The notes under the pieces: generated by a model
Told to the model about the DNA's origin: nothing
The model's database searches: none
What the model saw: the letters and a program-made list of their open reading frames with translations, nothing else
Shown here: piece after piece, positions 48,284-57,405 of the stretch
Layout of the letters: every line of letters starts with the position of its first letter
Numbering within the stretch: position 1 is the first letter of the stretch
Made by a program: the position numbers and the translations under genes
Source: CAZBRS01 sp964494475
Lineage (GTDB): Bacteria > Myxococcota_A > UBA9042 > CAZBRS01
Length of the DNA stretch: 64,000 nt
NCBI GenBank assembly: GCA_964494475.1
Contig: CAZBRS010000003.1
Coordinates: 1-64,000 of the forward strand
Direction of reading: 5' to 3'

Positions 48284-49870
48284 ATGGCCGGAAAGAACGA
48301 CAGCTACGGACGCGCGCTAGCTTGGTGCGGCGTCGCCGCCCTCGCGGGCCTGATCGGTCAGCACCTCTGGATCGACTGGCGCTCGGCGGGCTCCAGCCTG
48401 TCGCTGGCGCTGCTCGGCGCGCTGATCCTGGCGTTGGCGGGAGCGGTGGCCATCGCGGCCTGGCGCGAGAAGCGCGCGCTCGTGACCTTCCTGGTCTCCG
48501 TCCCCTTCACCGTCACGGTCGTCGGCGCCCTCACGGTCTTGACCATCCTCGGCACGCTCGTGCTGCAGAGCATCGCGCCCGAACGCTTCGAGCAGACCTA
48601 CGGGGCGTTCGCCACACCCCTGCGCTTCCTCTTCCTCGAGGACCTGTTCCACTCCTTCTGGTTCCAGGCTGAGGTCGGCCTGCTCATGGCCTCGCTCACG
48701 CTGATCGCCCTGCGGCGCTGGCCCTGGACGTGGCCGCGCGTCGGCTACGCCATGGCCCACCTGGGCATCGTGATCGGGCTCGTGGGCGCTGGCTACGGCT
48801 CGCTCACGACGGTGAAGGGCCGCATCGACACCGAGGTCGGCCGGGCTACCGATCGCATCCTCGGCTCCGACTGGCGCACGGGGCGTCGCGTCCCGCACCA
48901 GCTTCCCTTCAAGGTGCGGCTCGACGACTTCCGCATCGACGAGTACGAGCCCGTCTACCGCCTGTACCTCTTCGAGCACGTCGCCGGCAACTCCGACCCT
49001 GACGCGTTCCGCCCCCTGCTCGCGCTCGACCCCGAGAAGCAATTGGGCAAGCCCGTCGACGTGGGCAGCGGCGTGCGCGTGCAGTTGGATGGGTACGAGC
49101 CGCAGGGTCGCACGCCCGAGGCGAGCGCCGCCGCGCCGCACACCCTGGCGTTCGATGGCAAGGAGTACCCCATCGAGCCGGGCAAGACCTACCCCGACCT
49201 CGGTGGCTACCACGTGGTGGTGGGCGCGCACTTCCCTCACTTCACGTACGACCTCGAGTCGAAGCAGGCCGCCAACGCTTCGAACGAGCCGAAGAACCCG
49301 GCCGTGAAGGTCACCCTGCGCAGGGGCGGCCCCGAAGGCGAGGTGGCCTACGACGGCTGGCTCTTCGCCAACATGCCGGGCTTCTCCATGAACCACGCCA
49401 AGGGTGACGACGGACAGCCCGCGTGGACGCCCGTGTACCTGTTCGGCGGGGCGAAGGCGCCGGCGGGGCCGACCCTCGCGGTCACGGTCACCGAACGCAG
49501 CGCCAGCAAGCGCCACACCCTCGAGCTCACCGAGGGCAAGCACCTGTTCTCGGCGGCGGGCGGCAACCTGGTGGGCGTATTCCGCGTGCGCGACAACGAG
49601 GCCAAGAACTACTACTCTACCCTCTCGATCCTGAAGAACGACCAGGTGGTCGCCACCAAGCAGATCTACGTGAACGAGCCCATGTTCCACGAGGGCTGGG
49701 CCTTCTACCAGGCCAACTACGACCCCCAGAACCTGCTCTACTCGGGCATCGAGGCCGTGCGCGACCCGGGCCTGCCGCTCGTGTACCTGGGCCTCACGCT
49801 CATGATGCTCGGGGTGTTCCAGATCTTCTACTTGCGCACGCTGCGCCGGAAAGGGCAGGTGGCGGAATGA
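48284..49870 (+). CDS. resB: ResB-like cytochrome c biogenesis protein
   Basis: A 528-residue membrane protein of the ResB/Ccs1 family, part of system II cytochrome c assembly. With CcsA it transports haem and attaches it to apocytochromes outside the inner membrane. N-terminal membrane segments lie at about residues 10-30, 40-60, 70-95 and 145-175, with YAMAHLGIVIGLVG carrying a conserved His. A large extracytoplasmic domain follows, then a last segment (about 495-515). The ATG at 48284 was chosen because GGAGG lies eight bases upstream; a GTG at 48269 is less likely. The stop overlaps the ccsA start. Confidence 0.9.
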   Translation: MAGKNDSYGRALAWCGVAALAGLIGQHLWIDWRSAGSSLSLALLGALILALAGAVAIAAWREKRALVTFLVSVPFTVTVVGALTVLTILGTLVLQSIAPERFEQTYGAFATPLRFLFLEDLFHSFWFQAEVGLLMASLTLIALRRWPWTWPRVGYAMAHLGIVIGLVGAGYGSLTTVKGRIDTEVGRATDRILGSDWRTGRRVPHQLPFKVRLDDFRIDEYEPVYRLYLFEHVAGNSDPDAFRPLLALDPEKQLGKPVDVGSGVRVQLDGYEPQGRTPEASAAAPHTLAFDGKEYPIEPGKTYPDLGGYHVVVGAHFPHFTYDLESKQAANASNEPKNPAVKVTLRRGGPEGEVAYDGWLFANMPGFSMNHAKGDDGQPAWTPVYLFGGAKAPAGPTLAVTVTERSASKRHTLELTEGKHLFSAAGGNLVGVFRVRDNEAKNYYSTLSILKNDQVVATKQIYVNEPMFHEGWAFYQANYDPQNLLYSGIEAVRDPGLPLVYLGLTLMMLGVFQIFYLRTLRRKGQVAE

Positions 49871-50697
49871 TGATGCTCACGCGCCTGGGCGTGCCGTTCA
49901 CCGTGACGGTGCTGGTCGTGGTCGCGACCACGCTGGCGTACGCCCTCAACCTCGTGAACCGCAGCGTGCTCGTGCGGGCGATGGCCTCGATCCTCTTCCT
50001 GGCCTCGCTCGCCGCCATGACGTGGATCATCGCCGACCGCTACGTCGAGGCCGGACGCCCCCCGTTCAAGACCCTCTTCGAATCACTCGTGCTCTTCGGC
50101 TGGTGCATCGCGCTCGTCTACGTCGTCGTCGAGCGCTTCTACCGCATGGCGCTGCTCGGCTTCCTGGCGGTCGTGTTCGTGCTCGGCATCTTCGGCTACG
50201 CCATCCTGAAGGCCGACGTCGACATCATCAGCCTGCCGGCGGCCCTGCAGAGCGGCTGGTTCATCCCGCACGTGGTGGTGTACTTCCTGGGCTACGCCGC
50301 GCTCTTCGTGGGCACCGCCATCGCCGCCATCTTCCTCTGGAAGCCCACGGGCACCGTGACCTTCACGAACCTGTCGGGCGAGCGCACCGTCGAGTACGGC
50401 GACCTGATGCACACCGTCGTCCGCTTCGGCTTCGTGCTCATCAGCGTGGGGCTGGTCATCGGCGCCGTGTGGGCCAAGTCGGCCTGGGGCGACTACTGGG
50501 TCTGGGACCCGAAAGAGAACTGGTCGCTCATCACCTGGTTCATCTACATCATCTACCTGCACCAGCGCACGCGCCCGGGCTGGAGCCGAAAGGCCTCGGC
50601 CTGGCTGCTCATCCTGGGCTTCGCCGCCGTGATGTTCACGTACCTGGGCATGAACGCCCTGCCGACCGCCGAGCAGTCGGAGCACGTGTACCAGTAG
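49867..50697 (+). CDS. ccsA: CcsA-like cytochrome c assembly protein (haem handling)
   Basis: A 276-residue protein with eight or so membrane segments. The tryptophan-rich WWD-type motif reads WGDYWVWDPKENWSLITW (about residues 205-222). Conserved His residues occur in HVVVYFLGYA, MHTVVRFG and YLHQRTR. This is the haem-presenting subunit that works with ResB. The gene begins with three consecutive ATG codons. The first overlaps the resB stop as ATGA. The pair implies extracytoplasmic c-type cytochromes in this organism. Confidence 0.93.
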   Translation: MMMLTRLGVPFTVTVLVVVATTLAYALNLVNRSVLVRAMASILFLASLAAMTWIIADRYVEAGRPPFKTLFESLVLFGWCIALVYVVVERFYRMALLGFLAVVFVLGIFGYAILKADVDIISLPAALQSGWFIPHVVVYFLGYAALFVGTAIAAIFLWKPTGTVTFTNLSGERTVEYGDLMHTVVRFGFVLISVGLVIGAVWAKSAWGDYWVWDPKENWSLITWFIYIIYLHQRTRPGWSRKASAWLLILGFAAVMFTYLGMNALPTAEQSEHVYQ

Positions 50698-50709
50698 CCG
50701 TCGTCCTCG

Positions 50710-50739
50710 TTGACAGAACCCGTGACGGCTTCCTATACT
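50710..50739 (+). promoter_or_regulatory. Predicted promoter of the coiled-coil membrane protein operon
   Basis: TTGACA, 18-base spacer, TATACT, close to the sigma70 consensus and 25 bases before the ATG at 50765. Confidence 0.7.
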
Positions 50740-50764
50740 GATGATCGCACTCGGGAGGTGCCGC

Positions 50765-51544
50765 ATGGCCGACGACATGAACGACCCCACCACGACGAAC
50801 GAAGGCGCGAAGAGCGGCGGCAGCAGCCTGCTCGACGACCTGCTGAAGCAGACCAAGCTCGAGGCCGATAAAGAGAAGCTCAAGCTCGAGAAGCAGCTTC
50901 ACGACCGGCAGACGGCGCTGCGCAAGCAGAAGGAAGACGAAGAGCGCCGCAAGCGGGAAGAGCTGAAGAAGCGCCTCGAAGAAGAGACCCAGCGGCGGCA
51001 GGACCTGCTGCGCAAGAAGCAGGGCGCCGAACCCGACTCGGCCGAGGTCATCCAGGAGAAGGTCGCCCGCGATCAGGCCGTGGCGCAGGTGCTGTCGAGC
51101 AAGTCGACGGTCACCAAGATCGAGCGCAAGCCGTCGATCGTGCCGGTGGCCGCGGCCGGCGGCGTGGCCCTGCTGTTCGCCGCGCTGGCCATCGCGGCCT
51201 ACGTCCAGATCTCGGGGCTGCCCACGGGCCTCGGCGGTTACCGCTTCGCCCTCGACAACGCGGTCAACGCCTCGGTGTTGCGCGCGCGCATCAAGGCGGG
51301 CGAGCTCAAGGCCGCCGAGATCGAGGGGTCGGTCCAGAGCGGCAGCCGCGCGGCGCTCGACCTCCGCAAGGAGCTCGACGAGCTGCGGTCGGCCGTCGCG
51401 ACGCGCGATCAGCAGATCGTCGCGCTGCAGGCCCAGGTCGAGGCCGCCGGCAAGCCGCGCCCGACCAACGGCGGCGTCAAGAAGGAGGAGGGCGACAACA
51501 TCAAGATCGACACGTCGATCTTCAAAGGGGGGAAGAAGCGCTGA
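50765..51544 (+). CDS. Single-pass coiled-coil membrane protein, unknown function
   Basis: A 259-residue protein. Residues 25-90 form a highly charged Lys/Glu-rich coiled coil (KLKLEKQLHDR, ERRKREELKKR). One membrane segment lies at about 118-140. A second, outside coiled coil (about 165-230) follows, then a basic tail ending FKGGKKR. Family not recognised. GGGAGG precedes the ATG at 50765. Its stop codon overlaps the probable start of the Ycf46-like AAA ATPase gene, so the two proteins may act together, perhaps with this protein as the membrane anchor of the ATPase. That is inference. Confidence 0.75.
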   Translation: MADDMNDPTTTNEGAKSGGSSLLDDLLKQTKLEADKEKLKLEKQLHDRQTALRKQKEDEERRKREELKKRLEEETQRRQDLLRKKQGAEPDSAEVIQEKVARDQAVAQVLSSKSTVTKIERKPSIVPVAAAGGVALLFAALAIAAYVQISGLPTGLGGYRFALDNAVNASVLRARIKAGELKAAEIEGSVQSGSRAALDLRKELDELRSAVATRDQQIVALQAQVEAAGKPRPTNGGVKKEEGDNIKIDTSIFKGGKKR

Positions 51545-53010
51545 CGTTTCTTGACGATCTCCTCGCCGCACTCTCCTCTGGACAACCCCTCCTCGCCATC
51601 GCCACACGCGAGCCGGAGCGGCTCGAAGACGTACTCGCCGCGCACGCCCGCCAGGAGGGACGCACGCTCGAGCGCGTGGTGCTGACCGGCGCCGACGAGG
51701 CGATCAACCGACGAACCCTGCACGCGTGGCTCGACCACGCGGCCCAGGTCCCCGACGGCGCGTGGGTGCTGATGCCCGACGTCCTCGGTTACCTGGCTGC
51801 CTCCGGCACGCGGCGCCGCCTGCTCGACCTCGAGCCCACGCTCCGCGCCCGGGGCATCGCCGTGCTGTTCCCCGCCGAGTTCGGTGGCGTGCCCGAGGCG
51901 CTGGCGGGGCGCATCGCGAGCCTCGACTTCCCGCTGCCCGACGAGGCCGAGCGCCGCGCTTTGCTGGCGGCGGTGCCCGGGCCGAACGGCGCCCCGTGGG
52001 AGGCCGAGGTCCTCGAAGCCCTGGCCGCCCTGCTGGCCGGGCTCACGGCGGCCGAGCTCGAGCGCGTGGCCACGCGGGTGGCGCGGCGGGGCGGGGCCCG
52101 CGACGCGGTGGTCGAAGAGACCCGGCGCCTGAAGGCCGACCTGGTCCGTCGCACGCGCTCGCTCGAGGTGCGCTATCCCGCCGAGACGCTGTCCGACGTC
52201 GGCGGCCTCGATCTGCTGAAGGGCTGGCTCGTGCGCCGCAAGCGCGCGTTCCTGCCCGAGGCCCGCCGCTTCGGCCTGCCCGAACCGCGCGGCCTCTTCC
52301 TGTTCGGCGTGCAGGGCTGCGGCAAGAGCCTGGCCGCCAAGGTGCTGTCGTCGGTGTTCGAGTTGCCGCTCCTCCGGCTCGACTTCATGGCGCTGTTCGG
52401 CTCGGGGGCCTCGCCCGAAGCCGGCCTCGGCGAGGTGCTGCGCACCTGCGACGCCATGGCGCCGGTCGTGCTGTGGATCGACGAGATCGACAAGCTGTTC
52501 ACAGGCTCCGGAGCCGCCGACGCGCAGGCGCTGGCCCGCGTGCTCGCCGGCTTCCTCACCTGGATGCAGGAGCGCCGCACCCCCGTGTTCGTGGTGGCCA
52601 CCGCCAACGCCGTCGAGCGCCTCCCCCCTGAGTTGCTGCGCAAGGGCCGCTTCGACGACATCTTCTTCCTCGACCTGCCCGGCGTGTTCGAGCGCGAGGA
52701 GATCCTGCGCATCCACCTGGCCCGCCGCGCCCGCGACCCGCAGGCCTTCGACGTGACCGCCCTCTCCCGCCGCGCCGCGTACTTCTCGGGCGCCGAGCTC
52801 GAGCAGGTGGTGGTGGGCGGCCTCTACCGCGCCTTCGAGGCGGGCCGCGACCTCGAGGGCGCCGACCTCGACGCCGAGATCGCGGCCACCGTGCCCCTCT
52901 ACACCACGGCCGAGGCCAGCGTGAAGGCCCTGCGCGAGTTCGCGCGCACACGCGCCCGCCCGGCCACCTCGGCCACCGACGTGCTCGACCTGTTCCGACG
53001 CAAGTCGTAG
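51541..53010 (+). CDS. Ycf46-like AAA ATPase, probable CTG start
   Basis: A 489-residue AAA ATPase. Walker A is GVQGCGKSLAAK (about residue 256), Walker B is VVLWIDEIDKLF, and the arginine-finger region reads ELLRKGRFDDIFFLDLP. The N-terminal third, beginning FLDDLLAALSSGQPLLAIATRE, matches the opening of the Ycf46 family, so translation must begin upstream of the first GTG (51676). In frame, the only candidate next to a G-rich ribosome site is CTG at 51541, which overlaps the preceding stop as CTGA. A frame error or another rare start cannot be excluded. Function of the family in bacteria is unclear. Confidence 0.8.
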   Translation: MTFLDDLLAALSSGQPLLAIATREPERLEDVLAAHARQEGRTLERVVLTGADEAINRRTLHAWLDHAAQVPDGAWVLMPDVLGYLAASGTRRRLLDLEPTLRARGIAVLFPAEFGGVPEALAGRIASLDFPLPDEAERRALLAAVPGPNGAPWEAEVLEALAALLAGLTAAELERVATRVARRGGARDAVVEETRRLKADLVRRTRSLEVRYPAETLSDVGGLDLLKGWLVRRKRAFLPEARRFGLPEPRGLFLFGVQGCGKSLAAKVLSSVFELPLLRLDFMALFGSGASPEAGLGEVLRTCDAMAPVVLWIDEIDKLFTGSGAADAQALARVLAGFLTWMQERRTPVFVVATANAVERLPPELLRKGRFDDIFFLDLPGVFEREEILRIHLARRARDPQAFDVTALSRRAAYFSGAELEQVVVGGLYRAFEAGRDLEGADLDAEIAATVPLYTTAEASVKALREFARTRARPATSATDVLDLFRRKS

Positions 53011-53021
53011 CGAGCCGCCCC

Positions 53022-53819
53022 CTACCGGTGCGGAATGCGCGACCCGATCAGGTGCACCAGCCAGCTCATGTGGCGGCCGAGGAAGGCGCCCAGGTGGCCG
53101 TGGCCGGTGAAGACGAACTCGCGCTTGCGCTTGAGGATGGCGCGGGCCATCACGCGCGCAGCGCGGTCGGTGGGCCAGACCAGCGCCTTGGGGCGGGGGT
53201 CGCGGTACTCGGGGTGGTAGCGTCCCTGGTTGTCGACCTTCACGATGTCGGAGGTCACGAAGCCGGGCTCGATCAGGGTGCAGGTCACGCCCGAGCCGTG
53301 CAGCTCCTGGGCCAGCGTGAGGCCGATGGCGCGCACGGCGAACTTCGAGGCGGCGTAGGCGCCGGTGCCCGGCAGGCAGATGATTCCGCTCACGCTGCCC
53401 ACCAGCGCGAGGCGGCCCGCGGTCTTCTGCAGCTCGGGCAGGGCCCAGCGCGCGGTGTTGACCACGCCGAACAGGTTCGCGTCCATCTGGCGGCGCCACT
53501 CGGCGTCGGACAGCTTGTCGATGCGGCCCGCCACGCCCACGCCGGCGTTGGCCACGGCCACGTCGAGGTGGCCGAAGTGCGCGACCACCACCGAGGCGGC
53601 GTCACGCACCTGCTCGTCGACCGCCACGTCGCAGGGCACGGCCAAGCCCGTGCGCCCCAGCGCCGAGATCTCGGCAATGACCTCCTCGAGCTTGTCGAGC
53701 CGCCGGCCGCTCACGGCCACGTCGGCGCCCTGGCGCGCGAGCTCGAGCGCGAGCGCCCGCCCGAGCCCGCTGCCCGCGCCCGTGATCCACGCCACCTGGC
53801 CCTCGAAGCCCTTCGCCAT
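53022..53819 (-). CDS. Short-chain dehydrogenase/reductase
   Basis: A 265-residue classical SDR with TGAGSGLG (residues 14-21), NAGVG near 93, the catalytic Ser in GSVSG and YAASKFA (Tyr and Lys about 155-159). SGRRLDKL after strand two suggests NADP(H). The C-terminal tail (FTGHGHLGAFLGRHMSWLVHL) is hydrophobic and may touch the membrane, as in fatty-acid or retinol SDRs. GGGAGGG lies before the ATG at 53819. An upstream extension of the frame is ignored because it has no ribosome site. It converges on the AAA gene with an 11-base gap. Confidence 0.9.
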   Translation of the reverse strand: MAKGFEGQVAWITGAGSGLGRALALELARQGADVAVSGRRLDKLEEVIAEISALGRTGLAVPCDVAVDEQVRDAASVVVAHFGHLDVAVANAGVGVAGRIDKLSDAEWRRQMDANLFGVVNTARWALPELQKTAGRLALVGSVSGIICLPGTGAYAASKFAVRAIGLTLAQELHGSGVTCTLIEPGFVTSDIVKVDNQGRYHPEYRDPRPKALVWPTDRAARVMARAILKRKREFVFTGHGHLGAFLGRHMSWLVHLIGSRIPHR

Positions 53820-53917
53820 CGTCGATCCCTCCCGCCCGTCAGCGCTCGTCCGCGCGTCAGAACGTACGCCACTCGCTGGCGGTCGGCAACAGGCTCGCAT
53901 TTGGGCGCCTCGAAGCC

Positions 53918-53947
53918 TTGACAACCCTCGCGCGCACGCGATATGAC
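53918..53947 (+). promoter_or_regulatory. Predicted promoter of the P-loop ATPase gene
   Basis: TTGACA, 18-base spacer, TATGAC. The -10 ends eight bases before the ATG at 53956, so the transcript would be leaderless or nearly so. Confidence 0.6.
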
Positions 53948-53955
53948 CGCCCCGC

Positions 53956-54729
53956 ATGAAGACGCCCGCCTCCGAAGACGGCCTCGTTCCTCTCGCGCGC
54001 ATCGCGATCGTCACCGGCAACTACGGCAGCGGCAAGACCGAGGTCAGCGTCAACTGGGTGCTGCACCTGGCGCGAATCGGCATACCCGGGCTCAGCATCG
54101 CCGACCTCGACGTCGTGAACCCGTACTTCCGCTGCCGCGAGGCCGGCGAGCTCATGACCGCTGCCGGCGTGCGCGTCATCGCGCCCCCGGGCGAGCAGCT
54201 CCACGCTGAGTTGCCCATCCTCCTGCCCGAGATCAAGGGCCTGCTGCAGCGTCCCGACGGCACCGCCGTGCTCGACGTGGGCGGCGACGACGTTGGGGCG
54301 CGGGTGCTGGCCAGCTACACGGGCTTCGTGGCCGCCCACGAGATGCTGCAGGTCGTGAACGCCTACCGCCCGTTCACCGACACGGTGGCCGGAGCCTGCC
54401 GCATCGCCGAAGAGATCGAGGCGGCGGCGCGCCTGCGCATGACGGGCGTGATCTCGAACGCCCACCTGCAGGACGAGACCACGATCGACGTGCTCCTGAA
54501 GGGCGCCGACCTCGCGCGCCGCGTGGCCGAGGCGCGGGGCCTGCCGCTGCGATTCGTGACGGCGCCGCGCGAACTGGCGACCCAGGTCGCGGCGCGCCTG
54601 CAGGAGCCGGTGCTGCCCATCGACCGGCACATGCTCCCGCCCTGGAAGCGCGACACGACGACCACGAAGCGGGGCCAGGACCGCTGGCAGGCGCTCACGG
54701 AGGCCTGGAGACCCGACCCGAACGGCTAG
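53956..54729 (+). CDS. P-loop nucleotide-binding protein (CobQ/MinD-like)
   Basis: A 257-residue ATPase with a P-loop VTGNYGSGKTEVSVN (about residues 18-32), a MinD/CobQ-like DLDVVNPYFRCRE switch region and VLDVGGDDVGAR. It does not carry the deviant KGGxGKT loop of ParA. It lies 34 bases before the 2-oxoacid oxidoreductase operon on the same strand and may aid assembly or regulation of those Fe-S enzymes; that is inference from position. No obvious ribosome site precedes the ATG, matching the promoter placement. Confidence 0.75.
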   Translation: MKTPASEDGLVPLARIAIVTGNYGSGKTEVSVNWVLHLARIGIPGLSIADLDVVNPYFRCREAGELMTAAGVRVIAPPGEQLHAELPILLPEIKGLLQRPDGTAVLDVGGDDVGARVLASYTGFVAAHEMLQVVNAYRPFTDTVAGACRIAEEIEAAARLRMTGVISNAHLQDETTIDVLLKGADLARRVAEARGLPLRFVTAPRELATQVAARLQEPVLPIDRHMLPPWKRDTTTTKRGQDRWQALTEAWRPDPNG

Positions 54730-54763
54730 AGATTGGGCGGCGCGGGCCGCCCGGGAGGCACGG

Positions 54764-54997
54764 ATGCCCCAGGTGCTGATCGACCGGAACCGCTGCAAGG
54801 GCTGCGAGCTCTGCGTGCAGGCCTGCCCGCAGCGGGTGCTGGCCATGTCGAAGGCCATCAACGAGAAGGGCTACTTCTTCGCCGAGGTGGTGCGCGGCGA
54901 GCGCTGCATCGGATGCCGGCTCTGCGGCATCACGTGCCCCGACCTGGCGGTCACGATCGGCCTGCACGGTTGCCGTTACAGCTACTTCGAATACTGA
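54764..54997 (+). CDS. 2-oxoacid:ferredoxin oxidoreductase, ferredoxin (delta) subunit
   Basis: A 77-residue ferredoxin with two [4Fe-4S] motifs: CKGCELCVQACP and CIGCRLCGITCP. Position and size match the delta subunit of four-subunit 2-oxoacid:ferredoxin oxidoreductases, which carries electrons from the thiamine site to the acceptor. GGGAGG precedes the ATG. It is the first gene of the operon, nine bases before the alpha subunit gene. Confidence 0.92.
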   Translation: MPQVLIDRNRCKGCELCVQACPQRVLAMSKAINEKGYFFAEVVRGERCIGCRLCGITCPDLAVTIGLHGCRYSYFEY

Positions 54998-55005
54998 GGG
55001 TTCCC

Positions 55006-56079
55006 ATGGCCAAGATGCTCATGAAGGGTGCGGAGGCGATCGGCGAGGCGGCGGTGCGCGCGGGCGCCGAGGCGTACTTCGCCTACCCCATCACCCCCCA
55101 GACCGAGGTGGCCGAGTACCTGGCGCGCCGCATGCCAGAGGCGGGCGGCGTGTTCCTGCAGGCCGAGAGCGAGGTCGCCGCCAGCCAGATGATCTTCGGC
55201 GCGGCCGCCGCCGGGGCCCGCGTGTTCACGAGCTCGTCGAGCCCGGGCATCAGCCTGATGGCCGAGGCCATCAGCTATCTGGCCGGCGCGCAGCTGCCGG
55301 CCGTGCTCATCAACATCATGCGCGGCGGCCCGGGCCTCGGCGGCATTTTACCCAGCCAGGCCGACTACTTCCAGGCCACCAAGGGCGGCGGGCACGGCGA
55401 CTACCGTTGCCTGGTGCTCGCGCCGGCCACGATCCAGGAGACGGTCGACCTCACGTTCGAGGCCTTCCGCCTGGCCGACAAGTACCGCAACCCCATCATG
55501 CTGGTGGGCGACGGGCTGATCGGCCAGATGATGGAGCCCGTCGACTTCGGGGGCCGCGAGGCGCCCCCGCGCGGCGACATCTCGACGTGGGCGACCACCG
55601 GCTGCAAGGGCCGCAAGCCCCACATCGTGCACAGCCTCTTCCTCGACCCCCTGAAGCTCGAGGTGAACAACCACGAGCTCCAGGCCAAGTACGACCAGAT
55701 GAAGCGCGAGGAGATCCGCTTCGAGACCTACCAGGTCGACGACGAGCCCGAGCTGCTCATGGTGGCCTACGGGACCACCGCGCGCATCGCTCGCACCGTG
55801 GTCGACGACCTGCGCGCCGCCGGGAAGAAGGTCGGCATGTTCCGGCCCATCACGCTCTACCCCTTCCCCGAGGCCGAACTGCGCGCGGTGGCGGCGCAGC
55901 CGGGGGTCCGGCAGCTGCTGGTGGTCGAGATGAGCATGGGCCAGATGCTCGAAGACGTCGAGCGCGTCACGCGAGCGGCCAAGCCCATCTCCTTCTTCGG
56001 GCGCTGCGGCGGCATCGTGCCGAGCCCCGAGGAGGTGCTCGACGCCGCCTCGAAGCTCCTGAACGGAGGCGCCCGATGA
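55006..56079 (+). CDS. vorB: 2-oxoacid:ferredoxin oxidoreductase alpha subunit (VorB-like)
   Basis: A 357-residue alpha subunit. The opening MLMKGAEAIGEAAVRAG, YPITPQTE, the FTSSSSPGISLM segment and MRGGPGLGGI are typical of 2-ketoisovalerate-type VorB proteins. Together with the beta subunit it binds the 2-oxoacid and coenzyme A. Likely substrates are branched-chain 2-oxoacids or 2-oxoglutarate, but the sequence does not decide. Its stop overlaps the beta start (ATGA). GDGLIGQMMEPV near residue 168 is also conserved in the family. Confidence 0.93.
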   Translation: MAKMLMKGAEAIGEAAVRAGAEAYFAYPITPQTEVAEYLARRMPEAGGVFLQAESEVAASQMIFGAAAAGARVFTSSSSPGISLMAEAISYLAGAQLPAVLINIMRGGPGLGGILPSQADYFQATKGGGHGDYRCLVLAPATIQETVDLTFEAFRLADKYRNPIMLVGDGLIGQMMEPVDFGGREAPPRGDISTWATTGCKGRKPHIVHSLFLDPLKLEVNNHELQAKYDQMKREEIRFETYQVDDEPELLMVAYGTTARIARTVVDDLRAAGKKVGMFRPITLYPFPEAELRAVAAQPGVRQLLVVEMSMGQMLEDVERVTRAAKPISFFGRCGGIVPSPEEVLDAASKLLNGGAR

Positions 56080-56828
56080 CGCTGCAGACCGTATTCGAAC
56101 GTCCCGAGGCCCTGCGTGACGTGGTCACCCACTACTGCCCCGGCTGCACCCACGGGATCATCCACCGCCTGGTGGCCGAGGTGCTCGACGAGCTCGGCGT
56201 CCGCGAGACCGCGGTGGGCATCGGCCCGGTGGGTTGCTCGGTGCTCATCTACAACTACTTCAACTGCGACTTCCAGGAGGCCGCCCACGGGCGCGCCCCA
56301 GCGGTGGCCACGGGCGTGAAGCGCGTACGCCCCGACCTCACCGTGTTCACCTACCAGGGCGACGGCGACCTCGCGTCGATCGGCATGGGCGAGATCATCC
56401 ACGCGGCCAACCGCGGCGAGAAGATCACGACCATCTTCGTGAACAACGCCATCTACGGCATGACGGGCGGCCAGATGGCGCCCACCACGTTGCCCGACCA
56501 GGTGACCAGCACCAGCCCCCTGGGGCGCGACGTCACGCAGGTCGGCTGGCCCATCCCCATGGCCGAGCTCATCTCGCAACTGCGCACGCCCGCGTACGTG
56601 GCGCGCGTGTCGAGCCACACGCCGCTGCACGCGGTCAAAGCCAAGGCAGCCATCAAGCGCGCCTTCACGCTGCAGCAGCAGAAGCGCTGTTACAGCTTCG
56701 TCGAGGTGCTGTCGACCTGCCCCACCAACTGGGGCAAGACGCCCACCGAGTCCACCAAGTGGCTCGAGCAGGCGATGATCCCGTACTACCCGCTGGGCGT
56801 GAAAAAGGACCCGGACCGTCCGGCGTGA
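56076..56828 (+). CDS. 2-oxoacid:ferredoxin oxidoreductase beta subunit (thiamine diphosphate)
   Basis: A 250-residue beta subunit. The thiamine diphosphate motif is GDGDLASIGMGEII ending in FVNNAIYGMTGGQ (about residues 93-131). Cys residues in YCPGCTHG near the N terminus, in GCSVLIYN, and near CPTNWG ligate the proximal [4Fe-4S] cluster, as in the family. It decarboxylates the 2-oxoacid. Coupled to vorB by a four-base overlap and followed after 22 bases by the gamma gene. Confidence 0.93.
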   Translation: MTLQTVFERPEALRDVVTHYCPGCTHGIIHRLVAEVLDELGVRETAVGIGPVGCSVLIYNYFNCDFQEAAHGRAPAVATGVKRVRPDLTVFTYQGDGDLASIGMGEIIHAANRGEKITTIFVNNAIYGMTGGQMAPTTLPDQVTSTSPLGRDVTQVGWPIPMAELISQLRTPAYVARVSSHTPLHAVKAKAAIKRAFTLQQQKRCYSFVEVLSTCPTNWGKTPTESTKWLEQAMIPYYPLGVKKDPDRPA

Positions 56829-56850
56829 CCCGAGCAGGGGGAGGAGAACC

Positions 56851-57405
56851 ATGGTCTACGAGGTGACCTTCGCCGGGTTCGGCGGGCAGGGCATCATGAC
56901 CGGCGGCAAGCTGCTGGCGCTGGCCGCCATGGCCGAGGGCAAGGAGGTCTGCTGGATCCCCAGCTACGGCCCCGAGATGCGCGGCGGCACGGCCTACTGC
57001 ACCGTGGTGATGGCCGACCGGCCCATCGGCTCGCCCATCGTGAACTCGCCCCAGTGCGCGGTGGCCATGAACCGGCCGAGCCTCGACAAGTTCGCGCCCA
57101 TGGTGCGCCCGGGCGGATTGCTCGTCATCAACTCGAGCCTCATCGACGTCACGTCGGAGCGCACCGACCTCCGCCAGGTGCTGGTGCCCTGCAACGATCT
57201 GGCCATGAAGTACGACACGGCGCGCTCGGCCAACATCGCCATGCTGGGGGCGTTCGTGGCCGCCAGCGGCGCGGTCAGCCTGCAGGCCCAGCGCGACCTC
57301 CTGAAATACCAGTTCGGCAAGAAGCCCAAGGTGCTCGAGGCCGTCATGAACGTGTTCGAGGCAGGCGTGGCGGCTGCCCTGGAGAGCAAGGAGGCCGTAG
57401 CATGA
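56851..57405 (+). CDS. 2-oxoacid:ferredoxin oxidoreductase gamma subunit
   Basis: A 184-residue gamma subunit. FAGFGGQGIMTGG at the start and SYGPEMRGGTAYCTVV (about residues 38-53) are the family signatures. It completes the delta-alpha-beta-gamma set. A strong GGGGGAGGAG site precedes its ATG, so it can be translated at a high level. Its TGA overlaps the ATG of the NuoE-like gene, joining the oxidoreductase and diaphorase halves of the operon. Confidence 0.94.
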   Translation: MVYEVTFAGFGGQGIMTGGKLLALAAMAEGKEVCWIPSYGPEMRGGTAYCTVVMADRPIGSPIVNSPQCAVAMNRPSLDKFAPMVRPGGLLVINSSLIDVTSERTDLRQVLVPCNDLAMKYDTARSANIAMLGAFVAASGAVSLQAQRDLLKYQFGKKPKVLEAVMNVFEAGVAAALESKEAVA

